Assembly (NCBI GenBank): GCA_002373755.1
Contig: DFJU01000077.1
Span: 9,093 to 36,930, forward strand
Direction: 5' to 3'
DNA length: 27,838 nt
Source: Bacteroidales bacterium UBA3663
GTDB taxonomy: Bacteria; Bacteroidota; Bacteroidia; Bacteroidales; UBA3663
Each line of letters begins with the position of its first letter. Position 1 is the first letter of the stretch. The position numbers and the translations under genes are program-made. Below, piece after piece: positions 1-6,491 of this stretch. Below the pieces are notes generated by a model. It made no database searches. It was given only the letters and a program-made list of their open reading frames with translations, and was not told where the DNA came from.

Positions 1-1
1 C

Positions 2-1003
2 CCGCGTAGCGGCAGCCGCACAACGCTGAAAGTGAAGGGCGGCAACCGTTTCGTCATCCCTGACATCGACTACCCCGAGGGCGCGACCCTCCAGATGCAG
101 GTCGAGACGGAGAAGGGCAACGGCACCTTCCTGCAGCTCGACATCGTGCCGCAGGAATTTCCGCAATACTCCATCGGCCAAAACCTACAAAAATACCGCC
201 CCGTGGCATTGGAGAACGATTCGTCGGCCAACGGGAAAATCCGCTACAGCTCCGACTTCGGGACGCATCATCTGCCTGACTTTCAAGTGAAAGCGCAGAA
301 AATCAAGCCCATAAACCAATGCGGCTACATTCCCGACCGGTTCATCGCCGAGGACGACCCCATCCTTGACATTGCCAAGAGCCTGCAAGTATTGGTCGGC
401 AAGTTCGGACTTAATGTCGGCACGATCCGCCTAAATGACAATGAATATGGCTATAAGATTTTAAACTGCATATGGAGGACATCAACTAAAGCAGACCATA
501 ACGGAGTTGGCCCCAGACCTGTTGCTGTCGTCCTAGATGACCGAAGAATCGAAGAAGATGAGTGGGACCAGGTTCTGAGTCTGGATCTGACACAAATCAA
601 ACAAATGGAATATTTCCTGCCATCGGCATATTCGGAAATTGAAACATTCGGACTGCTCCATCTGGCCAATGGTTACGCGCTTAGTACCGGCGTACTCTTC
701 ATCTATACACACCAGACCTACAAGCACAAGGCGACCAACCGCCCGCTCAACTTCGCCACCGTGCAACAGCTGGGCTATCGGCCACCAGTTGAATTCTATA
801 CACCTTGTGAATCAGACAATTACAATGCCGCTGATTTGGATATGCGCAAGACGGTTTACTGGAATCCGCGCGTCAGAATCGGCAGCGACGGCAAGGCGCA
901 AGTGCATTTCTACATGCCCGACGCCGCGAAAAAACTCGACATCGTGCTGGAGGGCGTGAGCGACGAGGGACGGCCGATTTCCGTCTCGCAGCGGGCGGAG
1001 TGA
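2..1003 (+). CDS. C-terminal part of a large MG-domain / TonB-plug-like surface protein (5' end outside window)
   Basis: The frame is open from the first bases of the window, so the start lies upstream; the GTG at 32 is internal. The visible 333 or so residues resemble the end of very large Bacteroidota exported proteins that combine alpha-2-macroglobulin-type MG domains with a plug-like domain. Around residues 165-235 a segment starting PVAVVLDDRRI looks like a TonB plug ('defined variable, residues in between, LLHLANGYA'). The last 50 residues (TVYWNPRVRI followed by GKAQVHFYMPDA) match the typical final MG-like strand pair of these proteins. The family role is not settled; they are thought to act in the envelope. 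Codon use between about 400 and 720 is less GC-rich than on either side. Family assignment comes from remembered motifs, so moderate confidence. Confidence 0.6.
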   Translation, partial: PRSGSRTTLKVKGGNRFVIPDIDYPEGATLQMQVETEKGNGTFLQLDIVPQEFPQYSIGQNLQKYRPVALENDSSANGKIRYSSDFGTHHLPDFQVKAQKIKPINQCGYIPDRFIAEDDPILDIAKSLQVLVGKFGLNVGTIRLNDNEYGYKILNCIWRTSTKADHNGVGPRPVAVVLDDRRIEEDEWDQVLSLDLTQIKQMEYFLPSAYSEIETFGLLHLANGYALSTGVLFIYTHQTYKHKATNRPLNFATVQQLGYRPPVEFYTPCESDNYNAADLDMRKTVYWNPRVRIGSDGKAQVHFYMPDAAKKLDIVLEGVSDEGRPISVSQRAE

Positions 1004-1058
1004 GGATCGGCATTGTAGATAAAACATCTCAAAAAGTCGAAATATTCTGCAAAAACAA

Positions 1059-1087
1059 TTGCACAAACGAAAAAATAATTACCTTTG
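1059..1087 (+). promoter_or_regulatory. Bacteroidota-type promoter for the cobalamin-riboswitch transcript
   Basis: The -7 box TACCTTTG lies at 1080-1087 with TTG at 1059-1061, leaving an 18-base spacer. This fits the phylum consensus (TTTG about 19 bases before TAnnTTTG). The expected transcript start is near 1094, just upstream of the riboswitch. The 15-mer from 1080 to 1094 recurs exactly at 6425-6439. Confidence 0.75.
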
Positions 1088-1097
1088 CGGCCGCTAA

Positions 1098-1262
1098 TGC
1101 AACTGGTTCGCTCGAAGGAGCGATTAAAAGGGAACGGGGTGAGAATCTCCGACTGTCCGGCAGCTGTAAGCCGTCATGACGGGCGCGAACACAATGTCAC
1201 TGAGGGAATATCGGGAAGACGTTCGATGCCTGACGGCAAAGTCAGAAGACCTGCCTCTTGCC
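1098..1262 (+). ncRNA. Cobalamin (adenosylcobalamin-class) riboswitch aptamer
   Basis: Conserved blocks appear in the right order. First comes TTAAAAGGGAAC near 1124, then GGGTGAGAAT, then CAGCTGTAAGCC (about 1161-1172), then the CACTG block near 1199, a GGGAAGACG block near 1213, and finally the B12 box variant GTCAGAAGACCTGCC ending at 1255, one base off the usual GTCAGGAGACCTGCC. It sits between a promoter and a BtuB-type receptor gene, which is the usual place. When B12 is plentiful it should lower expression of the downstream uptake genes. Boundaries are approximate. Confidence 0.93.
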
Positions 1263-1320
1263 ATTTTTTTCCAAGCCTCCTGGGTTAGGCGCGGACGAAC
1301 CTTCATAAGGCAGCTTTTTT
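1251..1320 (+). promoter_or_regulatory. Possible expression platform of the riboswitch
   Basis: CTGCCT at 1251-1256, part of the conserved B12 box, is complementary to AGGCAG at 1308-1313, which is followed by six T residues ending one base before the ATG at 1322. Pairing these arms would compete with the aptamer and would place either a short U-tract terminator or a masked start region right at the coding start. The stem is only 6 bp with a long loop, so this is an inference. Confidence 0.35.
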
Positions 1321-1321
1321 C

Positions 1322-3352
1322 ATGAAGCAAAGGCTATTGGCGTTCATCGTGAGCGTCGCTGTCACTTGTACGGCGACGCATGCTTTCGTTGTACCCAGTG
1401 CCGATTCATTGGCCAATGAAAAGGAGCTACGCGAGGTCACCGTCACCGCATCGGCCGCCAACCCCACACGCAGCGCGACCATCCCGACGCAGACGATGTC
1501 CGACAGCACCCTGCAACGCCTCAGCGCGCACTCTGTGGCCGATGCGCTACGCTATTTTTCCGGCCTGCAAATCAAGGACTTCGGCGGCGTGGGCGGACTG
1601 AAGACGGTCAACGTGCGCGCCCTCGGAACGAACCACACGGGCGTCTTCTACGACGGCGTGCAGCTCGGCAATGCGCAGAACGGACAGATCGACCTCGGCC
1701 GATTCTCGCTCGACAACATGGAGGCCATCAAGCTCTGCAACGGCCAACGCAGCAGCCTGCTCCAGACGGCGCGCGACTACGCATCAGCATCGGCCATCTA
1801 CATGCAGACGCGACAGCCATTGTTCGACAAAAAATCGCGTAGCAACCTGATTGCCAGCATGAAAGCCGGTTCGTTCGACACCTACAATCCGTCGCTGCTG
1901 TGGGAGGTGAAGTTGTCCGATGCCGTTGCCGCGCAACTCTCGGCCGAATACCTGACGACATCGGGCCGCTACCGCTTCCACTACGCGAAAAAAAACGGCT
2001 ACGACACGACCGAAGTGCGACACAACGGCGACGTGCGCGCCCTACGCGTCGAGACTGCACTGTTCGGACAAATGCAACGCGGCGAATGGCGCGCAAAAAT
2101 CTACGCCTACGACAGCGAACGAGGTCTGCCGGGTGCCGCCGTGCGCGAGACGCCGGGCCGATTCGTGCATCAGGACCGCCAGTGGGACACCTCGATTTTC
2201 GGCCAAGGGTCGTGGCGCAAGCAGTTCACCTCGCGCTACACGCTGCTCCTCAACGCCAAAGTTGCGCACGACCGCCTGCACTACCGCTCCGACCCGAGGC
2301 TCGATGCCAGCACGATGTACGTCGATAACCACTACCGCCAGAGCGAAGCCTACGCATCGGCCGCAAACCTGTTCAGAATGAGCGAGATATGGACAATTTC
2401 GTTGGCCAATGACGTGCAGTTCAACACGCTCGATGCCGACCTGACCGACTTCGCCCGACCGACGCGGCTGACGTTGCTCACGGCATTGGCCACAAGCCTG
2501 AACCTCACGAAATTTTCTGCGCAAGCCTCTCTGTTACACACATTTGCGGCCGACCACACGCGCCACGCCGAAAATTCGCGTAGCGAGAGCCGCCTCACTC
2601 CCACCGTGGCGCTCAGCTGGCGCGCATTGGCCGACGAAAGCCAAAAAATCACGCTACGCGCCTTCCACAAGCAGATTTTCCGCCTGCCTACGTTCAACGA
2701 CCTCTACTACACCTTCATCGGAAACGTGTCGCTCAAACCCGAAACCGCGCGCCAGACCGACATCGGATTCGGCTACGCGCTTCACACCGGCGGCCGATGG
2801 CTGCGCGAGGTGCATTGGCAGTGCGACGGATACTTTAACCGCGTTAGTAACAAGATTGTAGCCATGCCGACGTCGAACCAGTTCCGCTGGACGATGCTCA
2901 ACTACGGGCTGTGCCACATCTGGGGTGCCGAGACCTCGTTGCGCGCAATGTGGAACATCGGCCAATGCCACATCGAGACACACGCGACCTACACCTACAC
3001 ACGCGCCAAAGACCGCACCGACCGGACGAGCGAATTCTACAACGGACAGCTGCCCTACATCCCGTGGCACAGCGGCTCGGCCATCGTGGGTGCAACGTGG
3101 CGCAACTGGTCGGCCAACTACAGTTTCATCTACACCGGCGAACGGTACGAACAGAGCGCAAACATCGCAGAAAACTACACAAAACCGTGGTACACAAGCG
3201 ATTGCTCGCTCTCGTACGAGTGGCAAGGTGCATCGGCCAAAACCCGCGTAACGGCCGAGGTGAACAACGTGTTCAACCAGCAGTATGAGGTCGTGCAATG
3301 CTATCCGATGCCGGGAACGAGTTTTCGAGTGAAAGTGAGTGTGATCTTATAG
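1322..3352 (+). CDS. btuB: TonB-dependent outer-membrane vitamin B12 receptor, BtuB type
   Basis: This encodes 676 residues. A signal peptide (MKQRLLAFIVSVAVTC...) is followed by a plug domain from about residue 38 to 160, starting with LREVTVTAS and containing VNVRALGTNHTGVFYDGVQ. The rest is rich in alternating aromatic beta strands, as expected for a 22-stranded barrel. The chain ends in VKVSVIL, without the common terminal Phe. BtuB proteins import cobalamins across the outer membrane using TonB energy. The substrate is inferred mainly from the cobalamin riboswitch directly upstream, supported by the short plug and overall length typical of BtuB rather than SusC (about 1000 residues). The ATG sits one base after a T-run that may be part of the switch. 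It leads a putative operon with the two downstream lipoproteins. Confidence 0.9.
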   Translation: MKQRLLAFIVSVAVTCTATHAFVVPSADSLANEKELREVTVTASAANPTRSATIPTQTMSDSTLQRLSAHSVADALRYFSGLQIKDFGGVGGLKTVNVRALGTNHTGVFYDGVQLGNAQNGQIDLGRFSLDNMEAIKLCNGQRSSLLQTARDYASASAIYMQTRQPLFDKKSRSNLIASMKAGSFDTYNPSLLWEVKLSDAVAAQLSAEYLTTSGRYRFHYAKKNGYDTTEVRHNGDVRALRVETALFGQMQRGEWRAKIYAYDSERGLPGAAVRETPGRFVHQDRQWDTSIFGQGSWRKQFTSRYTLLLNAKVAHDRLHYRSDPRLDASTMYVDNHYRQSEAYASAANLFRMSEIWTISLANDVQFNTLDADLTDFARPTRLTLLTALATSLNLTKFSAQASLLHTFAADHTRHAENSRSESRLTPTVALSWRALADESQKITLRAFHKQIFRLPTFNDLYYTFIGNVSLKPETARQTDIGFGYALHTGGRWLREVHWQCDGYFNRVSNKIVAMPTSNQFRWTMLNYGLCHIWGAETSLRAMWNIGQCHIETHATYTYTRAKDRTDRTSEFYNGQLPYIPWHSGSAIVGATWRNWSANYSFIYTGERYEQSANIAENYTKPWYTSDCSLSYEWQGASAKTRVTAEVNNVFNQQYEVVQCYPMPGTSFRVKVSVIL

Positions 3353-3359
3353 AAAAAAA

Positions 3360-3452
3360 TTCTCGCAGAGTGTAAGTGAGTGTAAAAGAGCACTAAAAAA
3401 TAAATCTCAAAGAAATAAAGACTCCATTTCACTTCATTACACTCTGCGAGAA
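3360..3452 (+). repeat. Perfect 16-bp inverted repeat between btuB and the next gene
   Basis: TTCTCGCAGAGTGTAA at 3360-3375 is the exact reverse complement of 3437-3452; 61 bases separate the arms. In RNA this would form a strong stem in the intercistronic region, which could trim, stabilise or attenuate the mRNA. There is no clean U-tract after the right arm, so it is not a standard terminator. A third copy of the right arm lies at 3506-3520. Confidence 0.8.
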
Positions 3453-3466
3453 AATCAAAAAAAACA

Positions 3467-5449
3467 ATGAAAGATTTTTGCAATATAAAACTCATTTACA
3501 ATCAATTACACTCTGCGAGAGTTCTCATTATACTCGCAGTGTTACTCCTCACCGCCTGCCGCTCGGACGACGAGGGAATCATCGGCCATCAGGAACAGAA
3601 AGTTGACGGCGGAGGTGCATCGGCCATGAGCTTTTACCTGCTCAACGAGGGCAACATGGGGTCGAACAAGGCGACGCTCGACTTCTACGACGCAGCGACG
3701 GGAACCTACAGCCGCAACATCTACGGCGAGGCCAATCCGGGCGTGGTGCAGGAATTGGGCGACGTCGGCAACGACCTGAAAATCAACGGTTCGCAGCTGT
3801 GGGCGGTAATCAACGGCTCGAATCTGGTCGAGGTGATGGATGCGCAGACGGCGGTTCACATCGGCCAAGTCAGCATCCCGAACTGCCGCTACGTGACTTT
3901 TGACGACGGATTCGCCTACGTCAGCTCGTATGCCGGACCGATCCAGCTCGACCCGAACGCGCGGCTCGGCTACGTGGCAAAAATCGACACAGCGACGCTA
4001 CAAGTCGTGGCAATGTGCACCGTCGGCTACCAGCCCGAACAGATGGTTGTGGCCAATAGAAAGCTCTGGGTGGCCAACTCGGGCGGCTACCGTTTCCCGA
4101 ACTACGACCGCACGGTGTCGGTCATCGATCTCGCATCGTTCACCGTCGAACAGACCATCGATGTCGCCATCAACCTGCACCGCATGACCATTGACAGTCA
4201 AGGCTTTATCTGGGTCACATCGCGCGGCGACTACGGCACGACACCGGCGCGGCTCTACGTCATCGACCCTGCATCGGCCACCGTGTGCGCCATGCTCGAC
4301 GTGCCTGCAACGGGCATGGCGGTGAACGGCGATTCGCTCTTCTGCTACGGCGCGGCGTGGACGGCATCGGACAAGGCGGGCTACTACATCGTCAACACAC
4401 GCACGCGCGAGCTGGTGAACGATAGTTTTCTGGCCGACACATTGGCCGACCGCATCGCCACGCCCTACGGCATCGCACTGCAACCCAACACGCGCGACAT
4501 CCTGCTGACCGACGCCGGCGACTACGTGACTCCAGGACGGCTCTACTGCATTGCGGCCGATGGAACATTGCGATGGAGCGTCCGCACGGGCGACATTCCG
4601 GCGCACATTGCCTTCATAAATACGTCGTTCAACACTGAAAATCAGAGCAATGACGAAGATTCGCTGAACTATATCTGCCACGTCTATGAATATCGGCCAG
4701 CACCCGGCCAGTTCGTCAACGTGCTGCCGAAATACGAGGAGGGCGACGATGCGCAGGCGATGGCCGACAAGTGCTTGAAGGCCATCGGCCACAACGCCGG
4801 CGGACTGGTGACGCTCGGTGCGTGGGGCGGCTACATCACGTTCGGATTCGGCCGAAGCGTCGAAAATTTGCCTGATGCGCCTGATTTCCAAATCTTTGGC
4901 AATGCTTTTTCGGGCAACAGCGAACCGGGCATCGTCTGGGTGAGCCGCGACGAAAACGGCAACGGCGAGCCCGACGACCTGTGGTATGAGCTGTCGGGAA
5001 GTGCCGACACGGACAGCATGGGCAAGGTCTTATACGGCCTCAACATCTGGTATTCGGCCAATGCGATGGGCGACATCCCGTGGATTGACCATCTGGGCCA
5101 CAAAGGAGTCATCGGCCGCAACCAATACCACACGCAGGAGTATTTTCCGCTATGGCTGACCGACGAAAAGCTGTTCTTCGCGGGCACGATGCTGCCGTCG
5201 AACATGACAAAAAACGGCTCGACCTACGTGCTGAACGCCCTGCGGAGCGGCTACGTGGACAATCTGCCGAACAACGACACCGCAGGCAACAGCTTCGACA
5301 TTGACGACGCAGTGGAAATCGTTGGCCGTCAACCCGTTGGACTAAAAAAAATCGACTTTGTGCGCGTCTATACGGCTATGCGTCAACAGGCGGACAACAT
5401 CGGCGAAACATCGACGGAAATAAGCGGAGCGAGAATTATCCCGAAATAA
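3467..5449 (+). CDS. Surface lipoprotein: BtuG-like beta-propeller fused to a second B12-locus-type domain
   Basis: This encodes 660 residues. The lipoprotein signal ends in LLLTAC with the acceptor Cys at residue 31. Residues about 50-380 carry repeated blade motifs (LWAVINGSNLVEVMDAQT, LWVANSGG, VSVIDLASFTVEQTIDV, IWVTSRGDYG), as in YncE/DUF5074 propellers. BtuG, the surface protein that captures B12 with very high affinity and caps BtuB in Bacteroides, is a seven-bladed propeller of this kind. Residues about 395-660 form a separate domain with GGYITFGFGRSVEN, FQIFGNAFSG and PGIVWVSRDENGNGEPDDLWYELSG. I recall this domain as its own 'cell surface protein' in Bacteroidota and here it is joined to the propeller. 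Its exact role is unknown to me. The position after a riboswitch-controlled btuB supports a role in corrinoid capture. The first 20 codons include a copy of the local 15-mer repeat. Confidence 0.82.
   Translation: MKDFCNIKLIYNQLHSARVLIILAVLLLTACRSDDEGIIGHQEQKVDGGGASAMSFYLLNEGNMGSNKATLDFYDAATGTYSRNIYGEANPGVVQELGDVGNDLKINGSQLWAVINGSNLVEVMDAQTAVHIGQVSIPNCRYVTFDDGFAYVSSYAGPIQLDPNARLGYVAKIDTATLQVVAMCTVGYQPEQMVVANRKLWVANSGGYRFPNYDRTVSVIDLASFTVEQTIDVAINLHRMTIDSQGFIWVTSRGDYGTTPARLYVIDPASATVCAMLDVPATGMAVNGDSLFCYGAAWTASDKAGYYIVNTRTRELVNDSFLADTLADRIATPYGIALQPNTRDILLTDAGDYVTPGRLYCIAADGTLRWSVRTGDIPAHIAFINTSFNTENQSNDEDSLNYICHVYEYRPAPGQFVNVLPKYEEGDDAQAMADKCLKAIGHNAGGLVTLGAWGGYITFGFGRSVENLPDAPDFQIFGNAFSGNSEPGIVWVSRDENGNGEPDDLWYELSGSADTDSMGKVLYGLNIWYSANAMGDIPWIDHLGHKGVIGRNQYHTQEYFPLWLTDEKLFFAGTMLPSNMTKNGSTYVLNALRSGYVDNLPNNDTAGNSFDIDDAVEIVGRQPVGLKKIDFVRVYTAMRQQADNIGETSTEISGARIIPK
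3506..3520 (+). repeat. Third copy of the 15/16-mer, inside a signal-peptide coding region
   Basis: TTACACTCTGCGAGA repeats the arm at 3437-3451 in the same orientation. Here it is read as coding sequence (Leu-His-Ser-Ala-Arg, residues 14-18 of the lipoprotein precursor). Confidence 0.8.
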
Positions 5450-5479
5450 TTAACTGAAGGTATGGAAAAGATTAAAAAA

Positions 5480-5583
5480 GGAGTACAAGGGTAGTAAAAG
5501 GGACGATACAATCTGTCACGAAAAAACTCCCGACGACAACAACAAACGTGCCTTTTACTCCCTTTTAACTACCTTTTCACTCC
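5480..5583 (+). repeat. Imperfect 24-25-bp inverted repeat upstream of the DUF4465 gene
   Basis: The left arm at 5480-5503 (GGAGT..GGGTAGTAAAAGGGA) pairs with the right arm at 5559-5583 (TCCCTTTTAACTACC..ACTCC), with a few mismatches and one extra base. About 55 bases separate the arms. Further CTTTTACT and ACTACCTTT direct repeats follow to about 5600. It lies in the 214-base gap after the propeller lipoprotein and has the same arm-to-loop layout as the repeat at 3360-3452 but a different sequence. Confidence 0.7.
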
Positions 5584-5663
5584 TCTTTTACTACCTTTCA
5601 AAACACAATCGAAATTTCTTTTTTAATAACTTATTTATTAACAATTTAACAAACTTTTCAGCA

Positions 5664-6365
5664 ATGAACAAGAAAGTTATTCTCGCAGCACTTTTCTGCT
5701 GCACAGTGTTCGGATTTACAGCGTGCGACGACGATGACGACGACGACAAGACCGTCACCATCACGTTCGAATCAGCCAACCTCGGCGAAGCAGGCTACAT
5801 CAACAATGCAGACTACACCGAAAGCGGTTACACCTTCTCGAACAACTACGATGACCAATACGGTTCGTGGGACGGCTTCGCAGTGAGCAACCAGACCGAC
5901 ATGGAGACCGAGGGCTACCAGAACCAGTTCAGCGTGTATGGCAACGGCGGTGCAAACGGCTCAAAGCAGTTCGGCATCATCTACATGGGCTTCACCGACA
6001 ATCCGACAATCGCACGTGCCGACGGCGCATCATTCGAGCCAAAGTCGGTAATGCTGTCGCTCACGACCTACACCTACCTGAGCACACAGAAGGGCGATAG
6101 CTTCGCCAAGAAATTCGGTGAGGGCGACTACTTCCGCGTCACCATCACAGGTACTGCGGCCAACGGTACGAAGAAAGTGCTCGACATCGACGTCATCGAC
6201 ATCGACAAGAACATTGCATTCACCTCATGGACAAAGGTCGATCTGGACGAATTGGACGACGTCGTCAAACTTGAATTCACCTTCTCAAGCAGCGACAACA
6301 GCAACGGTTATATGAACACCCCAGGCTACATCGCCATCGACAACTTCGTGGTTGAAGAAGACTAA
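5664..6365 (+). CDS. DUF4465-type lipoprotein of the B12 locus
   Basis: This encodes 233 residues. The signal peptide ends GFTAC with acceptor Cys at residue 21, followed directly by seven Asp residues. Such an acidic stretch after the lipid-attached Cys is typical of lipoproteins exported to the Bacteroidota cell surface. The mature part begins VTITFESANLG and contains YTFSNNYDDQYGSWDGFAVSNQTD, then a block (YMGFTDNPTI, VMLSLTTYTYLS) and an end GYIAIDNFVVEED; this order matches DUF4465. Such proteins often follow TonB receptors for B12. Bacteroides also has other surface B12-binding lipoproteins (BtuH and others), and I cannot say whether this corresponds to one of them. It is the last gene before a terminator and probably shares riboswitch control through read-through across the inverted repeat. 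Confidence 0.75.
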   Translation: MNKKVILAALFCCTVFGFTACDDDDDDDKTVTITFESANLGEAGYINNADYTESGYTFSNNYDDQYGSWDGFAVSNQTDMETEGYQNQFSVYGNGGANGSKQFGIIYMGFTDNPTIARADGASFEPKSVMLSLTTYTYLSTQKGDSFAKKFGEGDYFRVTITGTAANGTKKVLDIDVIDIDKNIAFTSWTKVDLDELDDVVKLEFTFSSSDNSNGYMNTPGYIAIDNFVVEED

Positions 6366-6390
6366 GTTGCGGCCGATGCCAAACTTTACG

Positions 6391-6423
6391 GAGCGGAGAG
6401 GCAAACCTCTTCGCTCTTTTTTT
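6391..6423 (+). terminator. Strong intrinsic terminator closing the B12 operon
   Basis: An 11-bp stem, GAGCGGAGAGG (6391-6401) with CCTCTTCGCTC (6406-6416), has one G-U pair and a 4-base loop. It is followed by seven T residues at 6417-6423. The next promoter box starts two bases later. Confidence 0.92.
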
Positions 6424-6424
6424 G

Positions 6425-6432
6425 TACCTTTG
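6425..6432 (+). promoter_or_regulatory. Promoter -7 box for the AraC-type regulator gene
   Basis: TACCTTTG followed by CGGCCGC gives the same 15-mer as at 1080-1094. It overlaps the tail of the B12-operon terminator, and the -33 region would lie in the terminator stem, where I see no good TTTG. The box is clear, the upstream element is not. Confidence 0.6.
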
Positions 6433-6491
6433 CGGCCGCGCGCGGAGCAACAGTGCCTCGCGCCATCACACCCGAAATGACACATTTCCGC

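Noticed and set aside
3360..3520. CRISPR array
   Set aside because: There are only three copies, one of them inverted, with unequal spacing and one inside a gene, and no cas genes nearby.
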